Of a DNA stretch of 64,000 nucleotides, positions 51,517 to 60,870 are shown piece by piece. The notes under the pieces are model-generated. The model was not told the origin of the DNA, ran no database searches, and saw only the letters and a program-made list of their open reading frames with translations. Positions within the stretch are counted from its first letter, which is position 1. Each line of letters begins with the position of its first letter. The position numbers and the translations under genes are program-made. The stretch comes from Prosthecobacter fusiformis. Lineage in GTDB: Bacteria > Verrucomicrobiota > Verrucomicrobiia > Verrucomicrobiales > Verrucomicrobiaceae. The DNA lies in assembly GCF_004364345.1 (NCBI RefSeq), contig NZ_SOCA01000005.1, forward strand, positions 1 through 64,000. The letters are read 5' to 3'.

Positions 51517-51974
51517 ATTTCTCCCGGACAGCTCTCGCGAAGATTGCCTCCACACGCCGCGCAGGTTTCAGTCTGACTGAAATCATGTTTGCCCTGGCTT
51601 TGGTGGCAGGCTCCGCGCTGCCTGTTTTGGGACTGCTGAGTGTGGGGCTGCTGGATGCCAAGGAGGCCGGGGACCACCGCCTGACGGCAAATCTTCGCAA
51701 TACAGTCCACCAGCTTTTATGTGATCCCGCCTGGCCAGCAGAGGCTGTTGCCACGGGGGAATGGGATGCCATACGTTATTTTGACGATCAGGGCCGCATG
51801 ATCGAGAACGCCCGCAAGGAGGAAGCCGCAGTGATCATGCGCATGAAGTCCCTGCCAGGCATGGGTTATCAAAGTGACTGGCTGGAAACCGTGCAAGTGA
51901 CCTTCCAGTCAGGGGACCGTGAGGACATCGTCACCCGCACCCTGGTGCAGCGGCGCAAGAAGCCTCAGGGATGA
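51513..51974 (+). CDS. Verru_Chthon cassette protein B (GspI/PilV-like pseudopilin)
   Basis: This 153-residue protein has a prepilin start: RRAG/FSLTEIMFALALVAGSALPVLGLLSVGLL, with Gly18, Phe19 and Glu23 at +5. The following residues resemble PilV/GspI, whose role is a minor pseudopilin near the tip of the filament. Its ATG overlaps the stop of cassette D (ATGA). The cassette B family (TIGR02598) is defined for Verrucomicrobia and Chthoniobacter. Confidence 0.85.
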   Translation: MNFSRTALAKIASTRRAGFSLTEIMFALALVAGSALPVLGLLSVGLLDAKEAGDHRLTANLRNTVHQLLCDPAWPAEAVATGEWDAIRYFDDQGRMIENARKEEAAVIMRMKSLPGMGYQSDWLETVQVTFQSGDREDIVTRTLVQRRKKPQG

Positions 51975-51986
51975 GTTGAATCTGGC

Positions 51987-52655
51987 ATGACCCACCACCT
52001 GCTATCCACGCAACGCCGTCATTCAACGGCGACTGCCGCAGCTGGATTCTCCCTGGTGGAGATGCTAGTGTCCACTGTGCTGACGGTTTTGATCTGTGTC
52101 TTGGTGGCAGAAATGTCCACGAACATGCTGGGCAGTGTAAGCTCAGCCAGCGGGAGGCTGACAGCGGCACAAAAGCTCGATCAACTGCGCCACATCCTGG
52201 GGGATGATCTGGCCCGGCTCCCACGCCTTGAGGACGGAGAAAAGAGGCTGCAAACCACCTCCGATGACCAGAAATGGACCATCGAGATCAACCTGCCTGC
52301 GCGGGCGGAGGTGCTGCGGCGTGAAGGCCGTGCCTGGCAGCAGGTGATTTATCATTGGGACCGCGAAAAGGCTCTGATTAGCCGTGTGATTCTGGATGCC
52401 GAAGGCGAGCTGTCCCAGCCAGAGATCATCCTCACTGGCGTCATTTCTTTCACGCCGGAATGGCTTGAAAACAGTGCTGTGGAAGAGGATGGCGAGAAGG
52501 ACTGGACTCGCGCAGCGTTGCCAGCCATTTTACGCCTCAATGTGCGCCTGACCGATGTGTGGGAAGAGGGCAAGGCGGAGGAGCAGACAGCCCAGGCCAA
52601 CCGGGTGCGTGACTTTGAATTGCTATTACCCGTGGGAGGCGGAGTCAGCCTGTGA
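51987..52655 (+). CDS. Verru_Chthon cassette protein C (GspJ/PilW-like pseudopilin)
   Basis: This 222-residue protein has the prepilin start AAAG/FSLVEMLVSTVLTVLICVLVAEM (Gly20, Phe21, Glu25 at +5), then LTAAQKLDQLRHILGDDLARL and a beta-rich end, like PilW/GspJ. Cassette C family TIGR02599. It lies 12 bases after protein B and its stop overlaps the start of protein A (GTGA), so D-B-C-A are translationally linked. Confidence 0.85.
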   Translation: MTHHLLSTQRRHSTATAAAGFSLVEMLVSTVLTVLICVLVAEMSTNMLGSVSSASGRLTAAQKLDQLRHILGDDLARLPRLEDGEKRLQTTSDDQKWTIEINLPARAEVLRREGRAWQQVIYHWDREKALISRVILDAEGELSQPEIILTGVISFTPEWLENSAVEEDGEKDWTRAALPAILRLNVRLTDVWEEGKAEEQTAQANRVRDFELLLPVGGGVSL

Positions 52656-55600
52656 AACGACTCCAATCTAAGCTTCCATTACGCAAAGGAGCCGCCTTAT
52701 TATGGGTGCTCTTACTCTGTGGCTTCATGGCGGCTGTGGCTGTGGCTTTTTTAAGCAGCAGCAGCATTCAGAATAATGCCGCACGCCTGGATCAAGCGGA
52801 CGTCCTAACTGATGAACTACTGCAAGCGGCCCAACAAGAAGTGTTGGCAAAATTGCACGAGGGTTTTTCGGTGGAGGTTTCCGGTGCTTACAAGGGACAC
52901 GTGGCGGCAGCCCCAGGGCTGCTTGAGGTGAGGCGCTATTATACTCCGTGGAATCGTGGCACCCAGGTTGGGGCCGCAGCCTTCTTGGGCACGCCGGCCT
53001 CGCCCGCCCCGTTTTCGCAGCCATTCAGTTCCAAGTATGGCAAAAATCTGGCGAACCCTCGCTACATTCCTTTGTTCTCCTGGAAAACCTTTGCCCCGAG
53101 ACTGAAAAATATCACAGTCAGAAACGGCAGTCCTGCGCGGACGAATCCTGATTACAATCCGTCTCTTTCCTTTAATCTCAATACTCCGCGCAACCCATTT
53201 ACACCCGGGGCATGCCTGCTTTCAGGCGTCCCCGAAGAGTCCGAAGCCCTCATTCGTGAACGGATAGGAAAAGACTGGAGCGGTGACGGTTTTCGTATCG
53301 GCACGGGTCAAACCAGTGCTGAGCGCCCGGTCTGGGTGCAATGGATTCCCATCCTGAAAGATCCGGCCTTACCGGCAAGTGTGACCAATCCCATTATTGG
53401 TCGTTATGCATACTGGGTGGATCTCGAAAACACCAAACTGCATGTGGGTGAACCCATGCAGGATCTGCGGGAAACACGCCAGTATGCACGGCTCATCGGT
53501 GAGCCTGATGCAGTGGAAAAGGGTGGCTCGTGGTATGATCAAGGGGCCAGTTCTTCCATGCGTGCCCTGCGTCTGGCCCTGGAAGGCGGGCTGCCTGCGG
53601 TCGAGAAGGGGAGTGCAGGTTTCACTGCTCGCAACGGCAGTTCGGGCATTGGTTTTGCACCCGGTGCCGCTCAGGAGGCCCGGAACTCCTGGCTGGGATG
53701 GGTGGATGGGAGGCCTCCCATGGCTGCTGGTACGCGAGTGGTGGATTGGAGCTTTTTTTGCGCTCCCTGGCCACGTGGCTTTCAAGATTTCACCATTGGC
53801 ACAATTTTGCAGAAGCGTTATCGCGAATGGGAAAACAGCCCGGCTGAAAAACCAGTTCACCCATGGCTTCTACGACTTCCGCAGACGAATGATGAATCAG
53901 ACGAAACACAGGCTAAAGCTGCCCTCTTGACTCAAGTGGCCACGGCTGGGCTAACCAACTTTGGTCATGAAGAGGAGCTGGATCCTCTCGGCAGGCCTAA
54001 GCTGAGCCTGATGGAATTTCAGCTTGCAGCTACCGCCAACCGCAGCACCACCGTCTCCCTCACGTCCATCGAAGGCAGCACACTGTGGAAGCGTGTGACG
54101 GATGATGCCTATGCGGCTTGTTATTTCCCCGGTCTGCTGCCCATGAAAGGTGTCAAAAAATCATTGGCAGATAGCTTTAACCAGTTCGCCGGCACGGGCA
54201 ATGCAGGCGGCAAATCCAATGGCAAGGCCGCGATGCTGCAAATGCTGGTGAATGTGGCGGAGGCGGCACAACCAGACACTGTGGCACCGGTCATTGATGC
54301 GGACAAGGGCATCGTCGGTGCGCGCTCCATGCCTTATGTGGCAGAGGTCAGCACACGCGCTCGCAGTGCCCTGTGGCTGTTGCCGGAGGATATCCGCTCT
54401 GATAAGGACGTGCTTCTCAAGCTGAATGCCCAAGGCGGATATGAGTTTAAACACCCCTATGAAAATGTTGAGCGTAACCTGCGCTTTTATGCCACGCACG
54501 TCACTGTGGACTTGTGTCTGGGGTTGGTGAATCCGAATCCGTTTGAGACTGAAATGTTCACCGGGGAGATTGAGGTGGACGTGGATTGGGGGCCGCTGCC
54601 CTCCACCGCTATCGTGAAAAAAGGCTGGCTGAAAGCGACTCTGGAAGGACAGTATGCGCTCACCCCCGAGGCAGGAAAAGACCCCAAGGCCGGGCGTGTA
54701 ACCGGCCACGCAGTCAACATCCATCTGGGGGTGGTACCAGCTTCCATTCTCAATGACAACGCCCGTGCCAGTGCGCTACGTATCAAGGGATGGCGCATCC
54801 TGCGCAATGGGCAGGTCTGGCACCAAGTGCCCATCCGCCATCCTGGCGGCAGTGCCCCCCGCGAGTGGTGGCAGATGGCGGCCAGCGGTAACAATGCTGG
54901 CAGTCCCTCCAGTGCCAGTGATGATGAAAGCCTGCAATCATTGCATGCCTATACTGAAGGTGGATACCGTGCTGTTGGCTGGTTCACCAAGCGGACGATG
55001 GACAGCCTGATTCCCCAGACTCTATTTGTGACTGGATGGACAGGAGATGGGCAAAAAGATGCCCAGCTAAAGGAACGCGTGGAGTTTTGGGAAAACTTCA
55101 CGCGCCGCACGGCAGTGCTTGAGCGTGTGGTCAGTTTGGATCCCGTGGTCGGTCATCGCACTGGCACGGCATCCCCTGCGGGCTTTTTCGGCAGCGGCCA
55201 TTTTTATGGCATGCTAGGGCATACGTGGCGGCATGCCCCGGTGATGCCTCAGGTCGCCGACCTTCCCGCCGTCGCTCCTGCGAGTGGCCAGAAATTCCCG
55301 CCGTTGAAAGTCAAAAGCAGTACGGCTCAGCTATGGACTGTGCTGGCGGGAGGCTCGACAAGTCATAACGTACAGGTGCGCCAGCCTGGCGAAGACCGGC
55401 TGCGCAAAGGCAGTGTGAGCTGGGATATTCCCACCTGGACCACGCAGGCTGATGCGACCCTCTATGGAGGTGAATATCTGACTCAGGAATACGAGCAGGG
55501 CACGGCGAGCGAGGAGGAGGATGAGGAAGATGAAGACTTGGGCGAGCCTGGGCTTCCGGCTTCACTCACCGCCATTTATCTTTGTCCCGCCGTGGAAGGA

Positions 55601-57127
55601 CCTGCGCCGCAGGGAAAGCTGCCCTTTTATGAACAAAAGGATGACGACGGTTTCACGATTAACTACAGTAAAGACGGCACAGCGGCCACTGCCTCTTTCA
55701 GAAGCATGGATGTGGAACTGGATGATGCTGGTAAAATCCCTGCAATTGATAAGGACTACATAAAACGTGGAGACAACAAAAAGGGACCACGTTCCTTCTT
55801 CTGCTCTGCGCCTCCCAAACGTCCATTCGTCTCCGTCGGTGAGATCGGCTTCTGTCACTCAGGCTTCCCGCAGACACCAATCCTGGTGGGGCCAGAAGAG
55901 GGCCGCACGGAATATCAGCTCAACAGTCCCCGCAATGGTCCGCCTATGCGCATGCTGCTGGATCTGCTGGCCGCCCCCCGGTTTACCAATGCTCTGGGCG
56001 GGACAGTTTCCGAAACTGAGTGGATGGGGGGGCAAGCTTCGACATCCTCTCACCGGCATGCCTGGAACGTTAATACCCTGATCGCCCATGATGACTACAT
56101 GGCTCTGCGCCAGGGCGGAAGCACCCTGCTGGAACTGAAAAAAGAACAGAACCCCTCGACCCTGCCTGTGCATGCAGTTTGGTCGCCAAATGCCCAGGGC
56201 TTCGCCCGACGTGAAACGGGGGCAGACGGCTATCTGGGAAAAAATGCGGAGGATCTCGTCAAAAAAGATCCGGGGCATATTCAGGACCGTCATCTTCGTC
56301 CCGGCATCAACCTCAGTCGGCCATGGAACATGTGGTTAGGCGTCATAGCCGGAGACTTTACTCCCTCACGCTCTGGGGACAGCCTCTCCTGGGGGGCTGG
56401 CAATTCAGCGGGCCTTTTCTATGGGCCTGCTCTCATGACCTGGAGACCAGGCAAAGGCTCTGGCTCCGGTAGCAATGCGTGGGTGGACTTTAAAAGTCAG
56501 CTTCCTGGGCATGGACGTCTCCTGGCGCTGGGAGAAGATGGCCGCAAAGATGACAAGAACGAAAACGCAGATTACCTTAAAGGTCGCTTTGCCGCTGATC
56601 AAAACCTCGCGGCCCTGGACCCCAATTTGTCCTTTTATATGCCTGCTCATTTTGCTACCCGGATGAGCCTGGTGCCTATGCGCCACTTCATCAGTGATCT
56701 GGCTCTGGATTATCATCAAAACAATCATGAAAGCGATTGGCTGCGCCTGAAGACCGCCCTCAATCCAGGCATCGGTGGCCAGACTCCACCCGCGCCAGAC
56801 GGCGAGCAGGACGCGGCAAAAAAATTAGCCGGTGCAGGTTTCCCCGGCGGGTATCATTCCACAGGTGTTTACTACCAGGCTCCCATGGCCCTCCTGACGA
56901 ATCAAGCCGGTGTCAGTGCCAATGCTTTCACTGCTTACATCGTCGTTCAGTCATTGCGTGATCGGGGCAAAGCGCGATCTGGCGTTGCCAATTCCGGCAT
57001 CGGACACTGCGACCCGGATGACGAAATCCTGGCAGAACGATGGGCCCGCGTCATCCTGGTCAAGAAACTGGTCGCCAACGCACCTCCTACTTTTGAAATC
57101 GTTTTTCGGGATATTGCCGGAAGATGA
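52652..57127 (+). CDS. Verru_Chthon cassette protein A (giant GspK/PilX-like protein)
   Basis: This 1491-residue protein has a short N-terminal LRKG/AALLWVLLLCGFMAAVAVAFLSSSS, with Gly13 before the helix but Trp18 where other pilins have Glu at +5; GspK is known to lack this Glu because it caps the filament. The long rest is beta-rich with no TM and only vague repeats, plus an acidic run (SEEEDEEDEDLGEPG, about 950-965). GspK proteins are about 300 residues; the size here is exceptional. Family TIGR02600. Start GTG overlaps the previous stop. By inference it is the large tip protein of a pseudopilus, displayed outside. Confidence 0.85.
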   Translation: MKRLQSKLPLRKGAALLWVLLLCGFMAAVAVAFLSSSSIQNNAARLDQADVLTDELLQAAQQEVLAKLHEGFSVEVSGAYKGHVAAAPGLLEVRRYYTPWNRGTQVGAAAFLGTPASPAPFSQPFSSKYGKNLANPRYIPLFSWKTFAPRLKNITVRNGSPARTNPDYNPSLSFNLNTPRNPFTPGACLLSGVPEESEALIRERIGKDWSGDGFRIGTGQTSAERPVWVQWIPILKDPALPASVTNPIIGRYAYWVDLENTKLHVGEPMQDLRETRQYARLIGEPDAVEKGGSWYDQGASSSMRALRLALEGGLPAVEKGSAGFTARNGSSGIGFAPGAAQEARNSWLGWVDGRPPMAAGTRVVDWSFFCAPWPRGFQDFTIGTILQKRYREWENSPAEKPVHPWLLRLPQTNDESDETQAKAALLTQVATAGLTNFGHEEELDPLGRPKLSLMEFQLAATANRSTTVSLTSIEGSTLWKRVTDDAYAACYFPGLLPMKGVKKSLADSFNQFAGTGNAGGKSNGKAAMLQMLVNVAEAAQPDTVAPVIDADKGIVGARSMPYVAEVSTRARSALWLLPEDIRSDKDVLLKLNAQGGYEFKHPYENVERNLRFYATHVTVDLCLGLVNPNPFETEMFTGEIEVDVDWGPLPSTAIVKKGWLKATLEGQYALTPEAGKDPKAGRVTGHAVNIHLGVVPASILNDNARASALRIKGWRILRNGQVWHQVPIRHPGGSAPREWWQMAASGNNAGSPSSASDDESLQSLHAYTEGGYRAVGWFTKRTMDSLIPQTLFVTGWTGDGQKDAQLKERVEFWENFTRRTAVLERVVSLDPVVGHRTGTASPAGFFGSGHFYGMLGHTWRHAPVMPQVADLPAVAPASGQKFPPLKVKSSTAQLWTVLAGGSTSHNVQVRQPGEDRLRKGSVSWDIPTWTTQADATLYGGEYLTQEYEQGTASEEEDEEDEDLGEPGLPASLTAIYLCPAVEGPAPQGKLPFYEQKDDDGFTINYSKDGTAATASFRSMDVELDDAGKIPAIDKDYIKRGDNKKGPRSFFCSAPPKRPFVSVGEIGFCHSGFPQTPILVGPEEGRTEYQLNSPRNGPPMRMLLDLLAAPRFTNALGGTVSETEWMGGQASTSSHRHAWNVNTLIAHDDYMALRQGGSTLLELKKEQNPSTLPVHAVWSPNAQGFARRETGADGYLGKNAEDLVKKDPGHIQDRHLRPGINLSRPWNMWLGVIAGDFTPSRSGDSLSWGAGNSAGLFYGPALMTWRPGKGSGSGSNAWVDFKSQLPGHGRLLALGEDGRKDDKNENADYLKGRFAADQNLAALDPNLSFYMPAHFATRMSLVPMRHFISDLALDYHQNNHESDWLRLKTALNPGIGGQTPPAPDGEQDAAKKLAGAGFPGGYHSTGVYYQAPMALLTNQAGVSANAFTAYIVVQSLRDRGKARSGVANSGIGHCDPDDEILAERWARVILVKKLVANAPPTFEIVFRDIAGR

Positions 57128-57208
57128 TTGGCAACTTCACAACCTCTGGCGTGTAGCCTTGTCTTTTCTTGCTTGACGAGCGCCACAGGTCTCCGACCAT
57201 CCGCGCAC

Positions 57209-58468
57209 ATGTTTTTCCTCACCCCTCGCTACCTGAAGCATGCAAAAATGCTGCACAAAGGCGTCACTCGTTTCATTGATTACAAGCGTGATCTGCTGCC
57301 GCCAGCCAAGCTGGAAGAAATCTGCGATCTGAGGCGCAGCCTGGAGGGGGCAATGAAGGCACGGGACAGGACGAGGCTGGCGGAACTCAATGAACAGATC
57401 AATAAAGTCTGTGAAAGGGCACTGCCGGAGGCGGCTCCTAGCGAAATTGGGGATAATGTCGAGGTGTTCTTTGTTGCGATCGTGATTGCGCTGGGCATCC
57501 GGGGATACATTGCACAGCCGTTTCAGATTCCAACAGGCTCCATGCAGCCGACTTTAAACGGCATCACCGCGCAAGCCACGGCGGAAGATCCTCGCCCAGG
57601 CTGGCTAGGCTACTTGGGGTCTTTTCTCACTAGCACCCGGCATATTCATGTGGTGTCCGATCATACAGGGTATCTGCGGGATCAGGACCCGGTGACGGAG
57701 CATAAGTTCCTGATCTTTCTGCCCTACAGCAAGCTCCACTTCAGGGACGGTCATGAGATCAAGATCATGGCTCCGAAAAGCCAGCTAACCAATCAACTGC
57801 ATCTGGGCCGCAATATTCAATCCACATTAAAAGCGGGGGCCACGGATACACCGGACCGTCAGACCGATTATGACATCGCAGGCGGTGAATACATCAAGGA
57901 AGGGCAGCTTCTGGCCAGTGGCATTGTCAACAATGGAGACCATGTGCTGGTGGATAAATTTTCCTATCACTTCCGCACTCCTACGCGGGGGGAGGTTTTT
58001 GTATTCACGACCAAACACATCAATTCCATCGCCGTGCCTGCTGAACAAGGCTCACAGCATTACATCAAGCGCCTGGCCGGGGTGCCTGGAGATTACCTCG
58101 AAACCCGGCTGCCAGCGGGAGAAGAACTCTGGGAAGAACGCCCAGAATTTTGGAAACGGGAGAAATACCAATATCCGCAAAGGCTGTACGGTGAGCTCTG
58201 GCACAACGGAGTGAAGGCTCAGGAGCCTGGGTTTCAGAAGGTCATGTCGGGCAAGGATGGCTACAACGGATACACCCTGATCAATGGCCGGACGATGAAA
58301 GTGAAGTTGGAAGACCGAAACGGTGAGGGCACCTATTACGCGATGGGCGATAACAGCGCCAACAGCTCAGATTCCCGCTATTGGGGGCCAGTGCCAGAGC
58401 GCAATCTTGTGGGACCTGCACTCTTTTGTTATTGGCCGCTGACGAAGCATTGGGGACGGATTAAGTAA
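57209..58468 (+). CDS. lepB: Signal peptidase I
   Basis: The protein is about 419 residues, longer than most. The N-terminal part is helical and basic, then a TM helix (VFFVAIVIALGIRGYIA) leads to QPFQIPTGSMQPTLNG with the catalytic Ser. An insertion of about 130 residues follows before GDHVLVDKFSYHFRTPTRGEVFVF (box C), HYIKRLAGVPGD with the catalytic Lys, and YAMGDNSANSSDSRYWGPV (box E). It cleaves secretory signal peptides outside the inner membrane. ATG 57209 is preferred over an upstream in-frame start at 57128. It directly follows the cassette and may be the peptidase for its secreted partners, by inference. Confidence 0.92.
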   Translation: MFFLTPRYLKHAKMLHKGVTRFIDYKRDLLPPAKLEEICDLRRSLEGAMKARDRTRLAELNEQINKVCERALPEAAPSEIGDNVEVFFVAIVIALGIRGYIAQPFQIPTGSMQPTLNGITAQATAEDPRPGWLGYLGSFLTSTRHIHVVSDHTGYLRDQDPVTEHKFLIFLPYSKLHFRDGHEIKIMAPKSQLTNQLHLGRNIQSTLKAGATDTPDRQTDYDIAGGEYIKEGQLLASGIVNNGDHVLVDKFSYHFRTPTRGEVFVFTTKHINSIAVPAEQGSQHYIKRLAGVPGDYLETRLPAGEELWEERPEFWKREKYQYPQRLYGELWHNGVKAQEPGFQKVMSGKDGYNGYTLINGRTMKVKLEDRNGEGTYYAMGDNSANSSDSRYWGPVPERNLVGPALFCYWPLTKHWGRIK

Positions 58469-58483
58469 GAGAGTCAGCCTCTA

Positions 58484-60175
58484 TCACTCCTCCAGTTTCA
58501 CGTCGCCCTTTGTTGGCTCCACAAGTTGGGTGCGAATGAGGTCGTAGGAACCGCCTTGCGTGTATGCATGCATGTATAGGCGCTGTTTTCTGCGTTCCAA
58601 ATTTTCGCGGACGATGACAAGCTGTTTGAAATCCACACGATCCTGGAAGTCGGAGAACCAGTAAAGGCCATCGGCGTTGCGGACTTTGTCGTTCAGCAGG
58701 GCCAGCCAGGTATAACCAAGGCCGGTGTTGTGGATGAAGTAGGTCTGAGGCCGTTTCGAGAGCAGCCGGAAGATGGATTCGCTCTGGATACTTTGGCTGG
58801 GATCAATACGATACTTGCGCGTTTCCGATAGGGTGGCCCCGCCAAGACGCCAGAATTTTTCAAACTCCACGCTGGAGGTTGAATAGACCTCATCTCCATC
58901 CAGGCCACCGGGCGGAGGGGACTCAATGCCACAGCCGAAGTAGAGGATGACGATGCTGCCTTTAGACATGCGGTCCACCTCCGCGATGACGCGTGGCAGA
59001 TGAGGGGCCATGGAGGTGGAAACATCCAGGATGAGAGCCAGGCGCTTGGCCTTGATCTCCATGCCAAACATGGAAAAGGGCTGAAAAACCATGCCGCTCT
59101 GGCTGCCGAGTCCCATGCTTTTTCCAAAGCCACCTCCTGCTCCCCCCAATCCCATGCCCGCAGTGAGCTTGCCTCCAGAGAGGTCACGAGACTGTGGTAA
59201 ATCCATGAGGTCCGGCACTTCATCCGGTAGAACGATGTCCGAGATGGAACCCACCGCGGCGAGCTTTCGGGCTGGCATTGCCTTCTTGAGCCAGGGGCTT
59301 TTTTTCTGCTGGATCTTGTGCTCCAGCGCTTGTGAAGCGGCGGCACCTTGTTGGCTACCCCCTGGAATGAAATCCACCTGCGGCTCCCGAATTTGATTAA
59401 CGACAAAGGTCGCACCTCCAATCAAGAGCAAAGCGTGGATGCCAACGCTAAGACTGAGGGCCTGCCCTCCCCAGCGCTGCCATTTTTCCATCCAGGGGCC
59501 AGGAGGCACGGAGGGAGGCGATGCCTCTTTCGCTGCTGAGGATGTAGTATCTGTGGGAGGGGTTTCCTTCTTTGAGGATTCTGGGGTGGGAGAGCTTGTT
59601 TCATCTGGGGATGATTTATCAGATGAAGAGGGTGTTGGCTCTGGCTTGGCAGCGGGTTCAGATGCTGCTTCGGCGGGTGGGTTTTCTTGCGCTATTTCCT
59701 CTGGTATGTCGGGTGGCGAAGGAGGCACCTCTTCGGGCTGGATTGATTCGCTGCCTTCCTCAGAGGTCGGTGGAGGCGTTTCCTCAGCCTGGGGCGCACG
59801 TCTGCCGACGACCGTTCGACGTGGGGCAGGGCGGGGGACTGGCGCGGGGGCTTCGGATTGGGGGGGCCAGTGTTTCCAGTCATTGGCCAAAGATTCTGCG
59901 ATTTCTGGACTCTGGATCAGTTCATGCCAATCATCTGAAAGTGAAGGAGGCTCATCCGGTTGATGATGATCTTGTTCGTTCGTTCGGTTTTCTGCGGGAG
60001 CTTCAGAGGGCTGTTCCGCAGGAGCTGGCTGGGCTGTCGTGCGGGGGCCGATGCGTGTCTGTTGTCGGCGGGGAGGTGGCTGCCGGGAAAAATCATGCGG
60101 TGAATGGCCTTCTTCGATGACCCCATCGGCGGTCGGCAGCTGGCTGAAGTCATCGGATGAATCGTGAAGAGACAT
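58484..60175 (-). CDS. Pro-rich single-TM protein with a von Willebrand A-like domain
   Basis: This 563-residue protein has a long N-terminal cytoplasmic region rich in Pro, Glu and Ser (1-235), a TM helix (SLSVGIHALLLIGGATFVVN, about 240-260), a Gly-rich linker (about 340-365), then a vWA-like domain starting KRLALILDVSTSMAPHLPRVI, where DVSTS matches the DxSxS MIDAS metal motif (about 380). The proline-rich start resembles TonB-like spacers, but no TonB motif is seen. It is convergent with lepB and divergent from the ECF sigma gene. It may bind surface ligands or partners via the metal site. Confidence 0.75.
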   Translation of the reverse strand: MSLHDSSDDFSQLPTADGVIEEGHSPHDFSRQPPPRRQQTRIGPRTTAQPAPAEQPSEAPAENRTNEQDHHQPDEPPSLSDDWHELIQSPEIAESLANDWKHWPPQSEAPAPVPRPAPRRTVVGRRAPQAEETPPPTSEEGSESIQPEEVPPSPPDIPEEIAQENPPAEAASEPAAKPEPTPSSSDKSSPDETSSPTPESSKKETPPTDTTSSAAKEASPPSVPPGPWMEKWQRWGGQALSLSVGIHALLLIGGATFVVNQIREPQVDFIPGGSQQGAAASQALEHKIQQKKSPWLKKAMPARKLAAVGSISDIVLPDEVPDLMDLPQSRDLSGGKLTAGMGLGGAGGGFGKSMGLGSQSGMVFQPFSMFGMEIKAKRLALILDVSTSMAPHLPRVIAEVDRMSKGSIVILYFGCGIESPPPGGLDGDEVYSTSSVEFEKFWRLGGATLSETRKYRIDPSQSIQSESIFRLLSKRPQTYFIHNTGLGYTWLALLNDKVRNADGLYWFSDFQDRVDFKQLVIVRENLERRKQRLYMHAYTQGGSYDLIRTQLVEPTKGDVKLEE

Positions 60176-60336
60176 GGGGCACTATGAAAATTAAATAAAC
60201 CAGCAGCTCAAGAAATGACGGATCGGCCCCCTGCCCGCAAGCTTTTCATCAATCACTTGGCGCGTTTGAGGATGGAACGGATGACGGTGTAATTTCTTGT
60301 CCGGTTTTGGACCTACGTGTGAGATACTCTGGAACC

Positions 60337-60870
60337 ATGAATACGCATGAGACACGAGCCGCGCAGCTTTTCCTCACCCATCACGACTTTGTGAAGGGGG
60401 TGGCGCTGAAGTATGCTCCGTGGCCAGGGTTGATGGAGGACATAGCCCAGCAGGTATTTTTAGAATTCATGGCCAAGGAAGAGCGTTGGGATCTGGAAAA
60501 TGACCTCTGCCCCCTGTTGGCCACCATGACCCGCCATGTGGCGATGCGTTTGTGGCGCGACCGCACCAAGTCGCGTCCAGAAGTTGTGCAGAAGCTGGCA
60601 GACCACATCCGCCTCCTGGCCGAGGAAAGTGAATTGCCGCCCAGGTATGAGGAGGAGGTGGCACTGCTGCGAGGCTGCCTGCAAAAGCTTCCGGAAAAAA
60701 GCCGGGAACTCATCCAACTCTATTATTACAGCGATATTGGCACACCACAGATCGCCGAACAGATGGAAATGAAAGCAGATACGGTCTGCCGTGCCCTGTC
60801 CCGCGTAAGGGATAAACTTCGCGAATGCATCCAGCGTCAGATTCAGCAAGGAGGTGTGGCCCATGTCTGA
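60337..60870 (+). CDS. ECF-type RNA polymerase sigma factor (Planctomycetes-Verrucomicrobia type)
   Basis: This protein of about 177 residues has region 2 (VKGVALKYAPWPGLMEDIAQQVFLEFM) and region 4 (LPEKSRELIQLYYYSDIGTPQIAEQMEMKADTVCRALSRVRDKLREC). The PGLMEDIAQQVFLEF segment is typical of the ECF groups paired with FecR-type membrane proteins. Its end overlaps the start of the FecR/LamG gene by eight bases, so the two are coupled. Start at ATG 60337 is preferred over an upstream in-frame start at 60307. Confidence 0.85.
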   Translation: MNTHETRAAQLFLTHHDFVKGVALKYAPWPGLMEDIAQQVFLEFMAKEERWDLENDLCPLLATMTRHVAMRLWRDRTKSRPEVVQKLADHIRLLAEESELPPRYEEEVALLRGCLQKLPEKSRELIQLYYYSDIGTPQIAEQMEMKADTVCRALSRVRDKLRECIQRQIQQGGVAHV

